From the NCBI RefSeq assembly GCF_018332475.1, contig NZ_BOQB01000171.1:1-33956 (forward strand): a stretch of 33,956 bases of DNA, in the 5' to 3' direction. The DNA comes from Bacillus sanguinis. Its GTDB lineage: Bacteria; Bacillota; Bacilli; Bacillales; Bacillaceae_G. Both the position numbers and the translations under genes were made by a program. A model generated the notes under the pieces. It was not told where the DNA came from. It saw nothing but the letters and a program-made list of their open reading frames with translations, and made no database searches. The number at the start of each line of letters is the position of its first letter. Position 1 is the first letter of the stretch. This document shows positions 23,110 through 30,933 of this stretch, piece by piece.

Positions 23110-23138
23110 TACGTATGAGAAAAAGGACTCAGATATGA
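23110..23138 (-). promoter_or_regulatory. Candidate sigma-E promoter of cwlJ-gerQ
   Basis: On the minus strand TCATATC (23138-23132), 14 bases, then CATACGTA (23117-23110). The B. subtilis sigma-E pattern is roughly KMATATT, 14-15 bases, CATACAnT; -35 has one mismatch and the first five -10 bases match. Confidence 0.6.
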
Positions 23139-23174
23139 CAACCAAACGAAGTTTTACATTGAGAGAGGAAAATA

Positions 23175-23199
23175 AAAAAGCTAGCGTGAACTAGCTTTT
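23175..23199 (-). terminator. Terminator of the D,D-carboxypeptidase gene
   Basis: AAAAGCTAG and CTAGCTTTT (arms in 23175-23184 and 23191-23199) form a stem which, on the minus strand, runs into six T. Confidence 0.8.
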
Positions 23200-23204
23200 C
23201 ATCA

Positions 23205-24476
23205 TTAAAATACTTTAGACCATAAGTTTGAGAAGAAATCCCCAATAGAGCGCATTGTTAACACAAACCAATTTGCTTTTTCAACTTCTTCTGTCGTTTT
23301 TGCAGTAACTTTCATACTTTTACTACCGTCTAAGAAACCATATTTATCAGTTGATTCTAAAGTAATCGATCCTACTTTGGCATCCTTCTTAATAGGAGCA
23401 ACTAAATGCCCATCTTCAGCAAGAGATTTATCTACTTCAGTCCCAATTTTATAAGGATCTTTGCTACCTTTTTTCGCAATTACGGTTATTTCTTTTTCCG
23501 GTGCAACAGTGACTTGATCTTCTTTCCCTTTTACTACAGAGATTGTGTTGTGTTTATCCACTTTTAGTTTTTGTTTTTCGAAATTATTAAATCCGTATTC
23601 AATTAATTCACGAGATTCAGTGAAACGCTCGTCCATTGATTTTGTTTTTATAATTACTGAAATGAGGCGTAAGTCACCACGTTTTGCTGTAATAGTGAAT
23701 CCGTATCCAGCAGTATCAGAACTACCAGTTTTTAAACCATCTGCTCCTTCATAAGAGAAAGCGGCACCTGGCAACATCCAGTTCCAGTTTTCCATACGAA
23801 TTGGTTTCGGATGATTATCTGGGAAGTTTCTAAATCTTTGTTTTGTATCCTCTAGCATTTCTGGATACTTTGTAATCATTGCTTTTGAAAGCATACCCAT
23901 ATCGCGAGCTGACATGGAATTTTCTCCATTCGGATCAGTTCCTTCAGGATGTTTTCCTTTTAAGTCAGCGTTATTTAACCCAGTAGCGTTTACAAATTTA
24001 TATTTCTTTAACCCTAGTTTTTTTGCATGTTCATTTGCAAGATTTAAGAAGTTTTTCTCACTTCCTGCAAGAAGTTCTGCTAAAGCAATACTAGATCCGT
24101 TTGCAGAGAAGATAACGATAGAATGATATAGTTCCCTTACAGTATATTGGCGTCCTTTTTCGAACGGTACGTTAGAGAACTCGTTATTACGTGAAACTTC
24201 ATAAGCATAATCAGAAATGTTTACCTTTGTATCCCACGTGATTTTTCCTTCTTTAATTGCTTCTAATACGGCATAAACAACAATTAACTTTGACATACTA
24301 GCGATAGCTAGTAATTCATCAGGATTTTGTTCATGCAGTATTTTTCCTGTATCTGCATCAAATAGGAGTGCAGCAGCTGCCTCAATGTGTATTTTTCCTT
24401 CCGCATGGGATGTTGTTACTCCTAAGGAAGAAATTGACAATAAAAACGCTAGTAAAATAGACAAGATTTTCTTCAT
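23205..24476 (-). CDS. D-alanyl-D-alanine carboxypeptidase (low-molecular-weight PBP, DacA/DacF type)
   Basis: Secreted, membrane-anchored enzyme that trims the terminal D-Ala from peptidoglycan stem peptides and binds penicillin. The signal peptide is residues 1-25, cleaved after S-H-A. Active-site motifs are S-x-x-K (Ser60, Lys63, in S-M-S-K), S-A-N (124-126) and K-T-G (249-251), all intact. A C-terminal beta domain and an amphipathic tail (W-F-V-L then F-F-S-N-L-W) match the PBP5 anchor. An 18-residue upstream extension from a non-ATG codon is rejected because AAGGTGAT sits before the ATG at 24476. Several paralogs exist in the B. cereus group, so no symbol is given. Confidence 0.9.
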   Translation of the reverse strand: MKKILSILLAFLLSISSLGVTTSHAEGKIHIEAAAALLFDADTGKILHEQNPDELLAIASMSKLIVVYAVLEAIKEGKITWDTKVNISDYAYEVSRNNEFSNVPFEKGRQYTVRELYHSIVIFSANGSSIALAELLAGSEKNFLNLANEHAKKLGLKKYKFVNATGLNNADLKGKHPEGTDPNGENSMSARDMGMLSKAMITKYPEMLEDTKQRFRNFPDNHPKPIRMENWNWMLPGAAFSYEGADGLKTGSSDTAGYGFTITAKRGDLRLISVIIKTKSMDERFTESRELIEYGFNNFEKQKLKVDKHNTISVVKGKEDQVTVAPEKEITVIAKKGSKDPYKIGTEVDKSLAEDGHLVAPIKKDAKVGSITLESTDKYGFLDGSKSMKVTAKTTEEVEKANWFVLTMRSIGDFFSNLWSKVF

Positions 24477-24520
24477 ATAGATTATCACCTTCGCATCGTT
24501 ATTAGCATGTAGCTCGTACC

Positions 24521-24563
24521 ATTTTAGCATAAATTTGGATATAGAAAGGTTACAATTTTGTAA
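24521..24563 (-). promoter_or_regulatory. Candidate promoter and palindrome upstream of the carboxypeptidase
   Basis: On the minus strand TGCTAAAAT gives an extended -10 (TAAAAT at 24526-24521). Immediately upstream of the -35 region is the perfect palindrome TTACAATTTTGTAA (24550-24563), a possible regulator site. Confidence 0.4.
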
Positions 24564-24643
24564 GGAATTTGAAAGGGATTTGTCGATTTTTGTTCAAATT
24601 TGCGGAGAAAAGAAGTTTTTTGAAGAGAAATATAAAGGATAAT

Positions 24644-24672
24644 AAAAAAAGGAACGAATTTCGTTCCTTTTT
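24644..24672 (-). terminator. Terminator of hemQ
   Basis: A near-perfect palindrome around GGAACGAA and TTCGTTCC, flanked by A5 and T5, with seven T following on the minus strand. Confidence 0.88.
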
Positions 24673-24677
24673 AAGAT

Positions 24678-25421
24678 CTATATGTGTAAAAATTTCTCTA
24701 CCTTTTCGTCTGGTAAAATGTTTCCAACGAAAAATGTTCCAAATTCACCATAACGAGCACTTACTTCATCGAAGCGCATTTCATATATAAGTTTTTTAAA
24801 TTGAAGAACATCGTCAGCGAATAATGTTACGCCCCACTCAAAATCGTCGAATCCAACAGATCCTGAAATAACTTGGCGTACTTTACCTGCGTACTGGCGA
24901 CCAATTTTACTATGACTGTACATCATTTTTTTACGTTCTTCCATAGGAAGCATGTACCAGTTGTCATCACCTTGGCGACGCTTGTCCATTGGATAGAAGC
25001 AAATGTGATTTGCTTTTGGTAACTCTGGATATAAGCGAGCTAAGATTTGTGGATTTTGGTATGGATCTTCATCAGCTGGAAGGTAGTTGCTTAGTTCAAC
25101 AACAGATACGTAAGAGTATGCAGGAACCATATATTCAGCTAATGTTGTTTTATTCAATTCTGTCTCAATTTCATTTAACTCTTCCATTGTTGGGCGTAAA
25201 ATCATAAGCATAATATCAGCTTTTTGGCCAACAACAGTATACATTGCATGACTGCCTTTTTTCGCAGTAGATACTTCGTTCCATTTTTCAACGACATTTA
25301 AAAATTCAGACACAGCTTGTCCGCGTTCGTCGCTAGATAATGTTTTCCATGCAGCCCAATCAATAGAACGTAAATCATGTAAACAATACCAGCCATCTAA
25401 CGTTGTTGTTGCTTCACTCAT
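24678..25421 (-). CDS. hemQ: Coproheme decarboxylase (HemQ)
   Basis: Last enzyme of the coproporphyrin-dependent heme pathway of Gram-positives; it oxidatively decarboxylates coproheme III to heme b with peroxide. The 247 residues form a chlorite-dismutase-like double barrel. Expected functional residues are seen: Tyr143 and Lys147 in C-F-Y-P-M-D-K-R, the proximal heme ligand His170 in [10 protein letters not shown], and Gln183 where relatives also have Gln; absence of the chlorite-dismutase arginine agrees with HemQ. An upstream in-frame ATG three codons earlier is less well placed than M-S-E-A, which has GAGGTGA. An AACTATA/TATAGTT dyad lies at 25457-25475 in its promoter area. Confidence 0.95.
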   Translation of the reverse strand: MSEATTTLDGWYCLHDLRSIDWAAWKTLSSDERGQAVSEFLNVVEKWNEVSTAKKGSHAMYTVVGQKADIMLMILRPTMEELNEIETELNKTTLAEYMVPAYSYVSVVELSNYLPADEDPYQNPQILARLYPELPKANHICFYPMDKRRQGDDNWYMLPMEERKKMMYSHSKIGRQYAGKVRQVISGSVGFDDFEWGVTLFADDVLQFKKLIYEMRFDEVSARYGEFGTFFVGNILPDEKVEKFLHI

Positions 25422-25700
25422 TCTATTCACCTCAGTTAATGATAGTTTTACACGTTAACTATAGCATATATAGTTTTAAAATTATCTATATAAAACCTTG
25501 GCGCATAAAATTGTCACATTTAAATTAACTTAAAAATAGGAAGAGATAAGGATTAAAGAGGCTTTATTTCTATGCTGAATTTTATGAAAATATAATCATT
25601 TTTATTTTATCTATTTTTTGGGAGCTATAAGTTTAAAATAGAGAGGAAAAGCAGTATTCTTAAAGATAGAGTTTTTTAACATATGTAGGAGGGTTTATTC

Positions 25701-26672
25701 GTGAGCAACTTATTTACAACAGTAAAAGAAAAAGTTCAAGGAAAAGGCATTTCTATCGTACTTCCTGAAGGAACTGATGAAAGAATTTTAGGCGCTGCAG
25801 AGCGTTTAGCAAAAGAAGAGTTAGTAAAACCAATTTTAGTTGGTAATAAAGAAGAAATTAGCGCAAAAGCTGCTAGCATGAATTTAACATTAGCAGGCGT
25901 TGATATTTACGACCCAGCTACATACGAAGAAATGGATGCAATGGTAGCATCTTTCGTTGAACGCCGTAAAGGTAAAGCAACTGAAGAAGACGCTCGCAAA
26001 ATCCTTAAAGACGAAAACTACTTCGGTACAATGCTTGTATACATGGGCAAAGCACACGGTTTAGTAAGTGGTGCAGCTCACTCTACAGCTGATACAGTTC
26101 GTCCAGCACTTCAAATCATTAAAACAAAACCAGGCGTTACAAAAACTTCTGGTGTATTCATCATGGTACGTGAAGAAGAGAAATATGTATTCGCTGATTG
26201 CGCAATTAACATTGCACCAAACAGCCAAGATTTAGCTGAAATTGGTATCGAGAGTGCGAAAACTGCTGAACTATTCGGTATTGATCCACGCGTTGCTATG
26301 TTAAGTTTCTCTACAAAAGGTTCTGCGAAATCTCCGGAAACAGAAAAAGTTGTAGAAGCAACTCGCATTGCAAAAGAAATGGCTCCTGAATTAACTTTAG
26401 ATGGAGAATTCCAATTCGATGCTGCATTCGTACCATCTGTAGCTGAGAAAAAAGCTCCAGGTTCTACAATTAAGGGTGATGCTAACGTATTCGTATTCCC
26501 AAGCTTAGAAGCTGGTAATATTGGCTACAAAATCGCTCAACGTTTAGGTAACTTCGAAGCAGTAGGACCAATCTTACAAGGTTTAAACATGCCTGTAAAT
26601 GACCTATCTCGTGGATGTAACGAAGAAGAAGTGTACAAGTTAGCTTTAATTACAGCTGCTCAAGCACTTTAA
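25701..26672 (+). CDS. pta: Phosphate acetyltransferase
   Basis: Converts acetyl-CoA and phosphate to acetyl phosphate in overflow metabolism. The 323 residues correspond to the short, single-domain Pta/EutD form. Typical motifs are I-V-L-P-E-G-x-D-E-R near 18, G-A-A-H-S-T-A-D-T-V-R near 123, and G-L-N-M-P-V-N-D-L-S-R-G-C near the end. The start is GTG with AGGAGG 7 bases before it. Codon use is strongly biased to A/T-ending favoured codons, as expected of a highly expressed gene. I looked for a CcpA cre box in the 279-base upstream gap and saw none that was convincing; a TATAAT at 25591 lacks a good -35. Confidence 0.95.
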   Translation: MSNLFTTVKEKVQGKGISIVLPEGTDERILGAAERLAKEELVKPILVGNKEEISAKAASMNLTLAGVDIYDPATYEEMDAMVASFVERRKGKATEEDARKILKDENYFGTMLVYMGKAHGLVSGAAHSTADTVRPALQIIKTKPGVTKTSGVFIMVREEEKYVFADCAINIAPNSQDLAEIGIESAKTAELFGIDPRVAMLSFSTKGSAKSPETEKVVEATRIAKEMAPELTLDGEFQFDAAFVPSVAEKKAPGSTIKGDANVFVFPSLEAGNIGYKIAQRLGNFEAVGPILQGLNMPVNDLSRGCNEEEVYKLALITAAQAL

Positions 26673-26691
26673 TTTTATAATGAATTGAAAT

Positions 26692-26722
26692 AAAGACCGT
26701 CGCTATAATAGCGACGGTCTTT
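26692..26722. terminator. Bidirectional terminator between pta and lipL
   Basis: A GC-rich 14-bp stem (26692-26705 with 26709-26722) with a TAA loop, followed by a T-rich tract; the lipL stop overlaps it. Confidence 0.9.
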
Positions 26723-27566
26723 ATTTTTCTAAGCCAAGTGCTTTATTGTTACGATCAATAATACGTTGTAAATTCGTCTCATATAAAGGTATTTCATCTA
26801 TTGTTAATTGAGATGGTGTTAACTTTGGAGCGAATTGCTGCAATGTTTTTAAAAGGCGCATCATTAAATCTTGTACTGTAACGGTTTCGCCAAGTAATTC
26901 TGAAAGTGAAGCCATCGTACTCGGTACAATTTCAGGATACGTAAAGCGTGTTTCTTCTCCTTGAATGGCTAGGTTGTAGAAATCACGAACGAGTGCGGCA
27001 CGTTCAGAGCCACTTCCTGTAGCGCATAGATAAATTTGGACAGCGACACCACCGCGAATACGGCGCTGTGAAATACCAGCAAATTTTTGATCGCGAATAC
27101 TTAAATCGTAGCTACCAGGACAGTAAGAACCAACGATCTCTTTTGCCTCGATTGTAACATCGTAATCCTTTAACATTTCCTGAATTAAATGCCACATTGT
27201 ATCGTATCCAAGATCAATATCGATGCCTTTTTCCGTCTCTTGGAATAAAAGTGATACGTTTAAAACACCTTCATCCAGTACGACTGCAAGTCCGCCAGAA
27301 TTACGGACAATAACATTGAAGTTGTTTTCTTTTAAAAAGGAAATGCCTTCTTCTAAGTGTGGTAGGCGTGAATCTTGAATGCCAAGAACAATTGTATTGT
27401 GATGAACCCAAGAACGCATTGTTGCAGCTGATTGACCATTTCCAATGCTTGTGCACAGTGTGTCATCCATTGCGAATGATTGCAATGCATGGAATGTTGG
27501 TCCCAAACTAGACTGATCTACAATACGCCACTCTGGCTGAGATAAAATGGAACGGGAATTGCTCAT
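26721..27566 (-). CDS. lipL: Octanoyl-[GcvH]:protein N-octanoyltransferase (LipL)
   Basis: Amidotransferase that moves octanoyl or lipoyl groups from GcvH to the E2 subunits of 2-oxoacid dehydrogenases, the second transfer step in Bacillus lipoate assembly. In 281 residues it has the BPL/LipA/LipB fold: R-N-S-G-G-L-A-V-V near 88, the catalytic Cys149 in [10 protein letters not shown], and Lys161 in [11 protein letters not shown]. subtilis LipL (YwfL) has its catalytic Cys at the matching place and also neighbours pta. AAGGGG precedes the ATG by about 9 bases. Confidence 0.92.
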   Translation of the reverse strand: MSNSRSILSQPEWRIVDQSSLGPTFHALQSFAMDDTLCTSIGNGQSAATMRSWVHHNTIVLGIQDSRLPHLEEGISFLKENNFNVIVRNSGGLAVVLDEGVLNVSLLFQETEKGIDIDLGYDTMWHLIQEMLKDYDVTIEAKEIVGSYCPGSYDLSIRDQKFAGISQRRIRGGVAVQIYLCATGSGSERAALVRDFYNLAIQGEETRFTYPEIVPSTMASLSELLGETVTVQDLMMRLLKTLQQFAPKLTPSQLTIDEIPLYETNLQRIIDRNNKALGLEK

Positions 27567-27739
27567 ATAACTAACCCCTTATCTTTAAAATGACAATCTC
27601 TATTATAGCAAAAATATAGAAAGTAGTTTTAGGGAGAAATCTTACTAAATTGTAATGTTGTTGTAAGGAAAGTAAATTGGTTAAACTAGCTGCGATAGTT
27701 AAACTAAGAGATGTAATTATGATTTTAGGAGGAATACAA

Positions 27740-28330
27740 ATGAAAAAAGTGAAATTAGGACTCGTAGCGATTATGTCAGCTGCTGTATTTAGTGGTTGTT
27801 CTATTATGGATATGATTGCACCACAAGCAAAGGGTGTTGTGATGTATGGAGATGAAACTGGCGTTCAAAAAACAATGGATCAATATAAAGATAAAATTGA
27901 ATCCCAAAGTAAATTTGAAGCAAAACTAGGTATTGTTAATGAGAAAAAGGTTTTAATTATGAATAAAACAACAGCTGAAAAGATTGTAAAAGAAAATATG
28001 CTGAAAAAAGTCGTGAAAGAAGATGTGGAACCACTTAAAGCATTGCCGGCTATTTCTGATGAAGCTGGAATCGTATTTGCTAAAGAGGAACAAAAAGATG
28101 TAGTAATTGCGGGAAAGAAAATGAAGTATGAAGGTAATGTAGTAATTGGTGATGCACGCAAATATACAGATATGTATGCAGTTGTTAGTGATACGGAATA
28201 TGCAAAAATAAGTGAACCGGTAAAAACAATTGGTTTAGCCGCCTTTAAAGAAAATCCAAAGGAAAAAATTTTCCCAGATATAAAGAGAGATTCGAAAGTA
28301 GAAGAAGCACATATGGTTGAAGTGAAATAA
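27740..28330 (+). CDS. Lipoprotein of unknown function
   Basis: I do not recognise a characterised family. The 196-residue product has a lipoprotein signal: K-K-V-K charged start, hydrophobic core and lipobox F-S-G-C with Cys20. The mature part is rich in Lys and Glu with repeated M-K/K-K-hydrophobic patterns and predicted alpha/beta character, and has no other Cys. An earlier in-frame TTG at 27677 is possible, but a perfect AGGAGG lies 7 bases before the ATG at 27740. Two direct copies of GTTAAACTA (27680 and 27700) lie in the upstream region. It is monocistronic and converges on rsfA. Confidence 0.75.
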   Translation: MKKVKLGLVAIMSAAVFSGCSIMDMIAPQAKGVVMYGDETGVQKTMDQYKDKIESQSKFEAKLGIVNEKKVLIMNKTTAEKIVKENMLKKVVKEDVEPLKALPAISDEAGIVFAKEEQKDVVIAGKKMKYEGNVVIGDARKYTDMYAVVSDTEYAKISEPVKTIGLAAFKENPKEKIFPDIKRDSKVEEAHMVEVK

Positions 28331-28358
28331 AAAAGGATGCATGTAATGCATCCTTTTT
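28330..28358. terminator. Bidirectional terminator between the lipoprotein gene and rsfA
   Basis: A perfect 13-bp stem, AAAAAGGATGCAT with its complement, and a GTA loop; A-run and T-run flank it. Confidence 0.9.
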
Positions 28359-29049
28359 ATTCTGCAATTTTTTCTAAATTACCGTTTCGATCCATTCGGA
28401 AGGATGTTTGAGAACGTTCTTCGTCATCCATGACTGCCAACTTACGAGCGCGGTTCATAATGTTCATAAGTGTTTCGTAATCTTCTTGTACAGTATGAGA
28501 TTGTTTTTCTAATTTTTCTAGTTTCTTTTCTAGTTCTTCATTTCGAAGGATTTGTGATTTAATTTCTTGTTTCAATCTCGTATTCTCGTTTTCAAGAGCT
28601 GTCACTTTTATATTGGAAGATCCGACTGTTTGTAAAAAATAAATAACATCTTGCATTGTCATAGAGCTTTTTGCAGCAGGAACGGTAGTTTCTTGATATG
28701 GAATAGCTTCTTTATATTGTACAATTGATTCCTCTTGTACGAATTCTTCATAATCAGTTATCGAATCTGAAGCTGGTGGTGTATAAAGTAAACGTTTTTT
28801 CGCTTGTTCACCGCTTGCAGCACGCATTTTATCTTTACGATGTTTTTTTGCTAGTTGAAGAGCTTGTTCATAGCTATAGCGAACAACAGCATTCCAACGG
28901 AAACCACAGGCAGCCGATGTACGATTTAATTGATCCCCTACTTCTTCAAATGCATTTAATTGCGTACTTCCTTCTCGAACGTGACGAAGTACAGTTTCAG
29001 CAAGTAATAAATCATCCTCATCTGTCCAAGCATCTTGTCTTACTTTCAT
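28357..29049 (-). CDS. rsfA: RsfA-family prespore transcription factor (Myb/SANT-like)
   Basis: Regulator of sigma-F-controlled genes in the forespore. Residues about 5-60 form a Myb/SANT-like helix-turn-helix ([14 protein letters not shown] then [10 protein letters not shown]), followed by a basic stretch and a long coiled coil (about 150-195, rich in E-x-x-K-L-E-K). The 230 residues and motif order fit RsfA (YwfN); in B. subtilis it lies near pta and lipL as here. B. cereus-group genomes carry several RsfA paralogs, so this is the positional ortholog by synteny. GGGAG precedes the ATG. A candidate sigma-F promoter lies upstream. Confidence 0.87.
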   Translation of the reverse strand: MKVRQDAWTDEDDLLLAETVLRHVREGSTQLNAFEEVGDQLNRTSAACGFRWNAVVRYSYEQALQLAKKHRKDKMRAASGEQAKKRLLYTPPASDSITDYEEFVQEESIVQYKEAIPYQETTVPAAKSSMTMQDVIYFLQTVGSSNIKVTALENENTRLKQEIKSQILRNEELEKKLEKLEKQSHTVQEDYETLMNIMNRARKLAVMDDEERSQTSFRMDRNGNLEKIAE

Positions 29050-29087
29050 AGATTCAACTCCCTTTCTTTTTATGAACTTCCTATTTT

Positions 29088-29117
29088 TATAATGGGCAAA
29101 AAAACGAGCTTTTATAC
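29088..29117 (-). promoter_or_regulatory. Candidate sigma-F promoter of rsfA
   Basis: On the minus strand GTATA (29117-29113), exactly 15 bases, then GCCCATTATA (29097-29088). The sigma-F pattern is roughly GyATA, 15 bases, GGnnAnAnTr; the -10 has two mismatches. The spacing and the gene's role support it. Confidence 0.5.
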
Positions 29118-29227
29118 AAAGCTTTTAAAAATATGGTAGATTTCGATGAAGGGTATAAATTTTTTCCAAGAATGACGAAAGCTTCTGTAGGAGAACATAT
29201 AAATATGTAGCATTATATGAGGAAAGA

Positions 29228-29277
29228 GCGTCGCAAGGAAACTTGCAACGAGCTTCAAAGAGCGGTAAAATACCATT
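29228..29277 (+). other. Two small hairpins in the leader of the DUF1450 gene
   Basis: GCAAG-GAAA-CTTGC (29233-29246), extended by GC-rich pairs on both sides, is a GNRA-looped hairpin; GGTA/TACC follows about 20 bases later. Neither has a T-run. They lie in the gap of about 285 bases between rsfA and the DUF1450 gene, which holds no other gene that I can see. Confidence 0.35.
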
Positions 29278-29334
29278 TAGTGTTTATTTTTAAATGTACT
29301 TGAGAAAAGTTTAAAATAGAGGAAGTGTTATATA

Positions 29335-29559
29335 ATGGGAAACGAATTTCGTGTGTGTGATGATTGTCAGGCAACGAACGTTAAAACGTTGATTCCAAAG
29401 CTAAAAAAAGTAGATTCATGTGCAACGATTGAAGTTGCATGTCAGTCTTACTGTGGTCCTGGTCGTAAAAAATCATTTGCATTTGTAAATAACCGTCCAG
29501 TTGCGGCACCAACAGAAGACGAATTAATTGTAAAAATTGAAGCAAAGTTAAATAAGTAA
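29335..29559 (+). CDS. DUF1450 small cysteine-containing protein (YuzB-like)
   Basis: A 74-residue protein with four cysteines in an order typical of DUF1450: C-D-D-C near residue 8, a lone Cys at D-S-C-A, then [10 protein letters not shown]. The last motif recalls thioredoxin-like or metal-binding ends. It ends in a short Lys/Glu helix. The function is unknown; the cysteines suggest a redox or metal role. GAGGAAGTG precedes the ATG. It is monocistronic with a clear terminator. Confidence 0.85.
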   Translation: MGNEFRVCDDCQATNVKTLIPKLKKVDSCATIEVACQSYCGPGRKKSFAFVNNRPVAAPTEDELIVKIEAKLNK

Positions 29560-29562
29560 GGA

Positions 29563-29596
29563 AAAGAAGAGTGAACAGATTACTCTTCTTTTTTTA
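29563..29596 (+). terminator. Terminator of the DUF1450 gene
   Basis: A 10-bp stem, AAAGAAGAGT with ACTCTTCTTT (29563-29572 and 29582-29591), ends in a run of nine T. Confidence 0.88.
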
Positions 29597-29641
29597 TGCC
29601 CATAAGAGGAAGGATTTATTCTGTGGCAGGTTAATTGGTGA

Positions 29642-29672
29642 TGATAATAGTTAATAACAGATAAACATTATC
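29642..29672. promoter_or_regulatory. Two degenerate Fur-like sites upstream of the iron operon promoter
   Basis: TGATAATAGTTAATA (29642-29656) and a GATAAACATTATC dyad (29660-29672) each match about 11 of 14 positions of the TGATAAT-n-ATTATCA core. They lie 50-80 bases before the -35 and could be accessory sites; this AT-rich sequence also matches by chance. Confidence 0.3.
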
Positions 29673-29720
29673 TATTTATTAAGGTCTTAACCTATATGAA
29701 TTTGTATTTCAAAATAATGG

Positions 29721-29750
29721 TTGACAGTCTTTTGAAGCGATAGGTAGAAT
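29721..29750 (+). promoter_or_regulatory. Sigma-A promoter of the iron-siderophore operon
   Basis: A perfect TTGACA (29721-29726), 18 bases, TAGAAT (29745-29750). The start near 29757 places the Fur box just downstream of +1. Confidence 0.78.
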
Positions 29751-29761
29751 AGAAGGTGTCT

Positions 29762-29780
29762 GATTCTGAGAATCATTATC
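29762..29780 (+). promoter_or_regulatory. Fur box
   Basis: GATTCTGAGAATCATTATC matches 16 of 19 positions of the classical Fur consensus GATAATGATAATCATTATC. Its place at about +5 to +24 would block transcription when iron is plentiful. Confidence 0.85.
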
Positions 29781-29877
29781 AGGAAAAGGACGATTCATTT
29801 AATTTTTTTATTACTATTTGAGAATAAATTTCATTTCATTAAATTAAATATATGTTGTTGGTTAGGATGGTTGAGGG

Positions 29878-30933
29878 ATGGAAGCGAGCGCAAGGAGTAT
29901 AGAACAGCAAGATGTGAATGTTAAAGAGATTAAGAGCAGGCCGCTCATTGCTTCTATTATTTTAGTAGCAGGTACAATTTTGTTAGCTTTAAGCATGGCA
30001 TTGTCTATTTCGTTTGGTGCTGCAGATATTAGTTTAAAGACTGTATGGCAAGCTGTATTTCAGTTTGACGGTTCTATTACGCATCATAACGTAATTCAAG
30101 AACTTCGCATGCCTAGAGCAATAGGGGGCGTAGTTGCAGGTGCCTTTTTAGCAGTATCAGGGGCAATTATGCAAGGTATGACGCGAAATCCACTTGCTTC
30201 TCCGTCGTTAATGGGGATTACAGATGGGGCTGTATTTGGAATTGCAATTATGTATGCATTCTTCCCTAATTCACCTTATTTAATGTTCGTTATCGCATCT
30301 TTTATTGGTGCTGCGTTTGGAGCGAGCATTGTATATGGAATTGGATCTTCCTCACCAGGTGGATTAACGCCTGTGAAATTAGCTTTAGCAGGTGCAGCAA
30401 TTAGTGCTTTATTAGGGGCCATTTCATCTGGAATTGCGCTATATTTCAACCTTGCCCAAGAGGTGAGTATGTGGAATGCAGGCGGAGTTGCTGGCGTGAA
30501 ATGGGAAAGTATTAATATGTTAGTACCGATTGGTCTAGTTTGTCTCTTTATTGCAATTATGATGTCGAGGTATATTACAATTTTAAGCTTCGGTGAAGAA
30601 ATTGCGATAGGACTTGGTCAAAATACGACGCTAATTAAATTTATCGGAACAGTACTTGTTCTTGTGTTAACAGGTTCTGCGGTTTCTATGGCAGGATCGG
30701 TTGGATTTGTTGGCCTTGTAATCCCGCATATGACTCGTTTCCTTGTAGGCTCAGACTATAGATGGGTTATTCCATGTTCTGCAGTCTTAGGCGGTCTGTT
30801 AATTGAATGTGCAGATATGTTATCTCGCGTTATTAATCCGCCGTTTGAAACGCCAATTGGAGCAATTACAGCACTAATTGGAGTTCCATTCTTCCTCTAC
30901 TTAGCACGTAACGAAGGGAGAGGAAAAATGTGA
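29878..30933 (+). CDS. yfiZ: Iron-siderophore ABC importer permease (FecCD family, YfiZ-like)
   Basis: First of two membrane subunits of a ferric-siderophore importer. The 351 residues have a polar N-terminal tail (about 25) and 9-10 membrane segments. Family marks are E-L-R-M-P-R-A near 78, S-G-A-I-M-Q-G-M-T-R-N-P-L-A-S-P near 97, and G-S-V-G-F-V-G-L-V-I-P-H, the coupling helix that contacts the ATPase. The gene order and close likeness to YfiZ suggest hydroxamate-citrate siderophores such as schizokinen or arthrobactin; specificity rests with the binding protein. The ribosome binding site is poor (AGGATGG or a too-close GAGGG). The 5' leader is about 120 bases. Confidence 0.85.
   Translation: MEASARSIEQQDVNVKEIKSRPLIASIILVAGTILLALSMALSISFGAADISLKTVWQAVFQFDGSITHHNVIQELRMPRAIGGVVAGAFLAVSGAIMQGMTRNPLASPSLMGITDGAVFGIAIMYAFFPNSPYLMFVIASFIGAAFGASIVYGIGSSSPGGLTPVKLALAGAAISALLGAISSGIALYFNLAQEVSMWNAGGVAGVKWESINMLVPIGLVCLFIAIMMSRYITILSFGEEIAIGLGQNTTLIKFIGTVLVLVLTGSAVSMAGSVGFVGLVIPHMTRFLVGSDYRWVIPCSAVLGGLLIECADMLSRVINPPFETPIGAITALIGVPFFLYLARNEGRGKM

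Noticed and set aside
24477-24530. N-terminal extension of the D,D-carboxypeptidase
   Set aside because: It would put 18 residues before a standard signal peptide; the AAGGTGAT site sits before the internal ATG.
25431-25700. CcpA cre site upstream of pta
   Set aside because: B. subtilis pta is CcpA-controlled, so I looked for one, but no segment here matches the cre pattern well enough to report.
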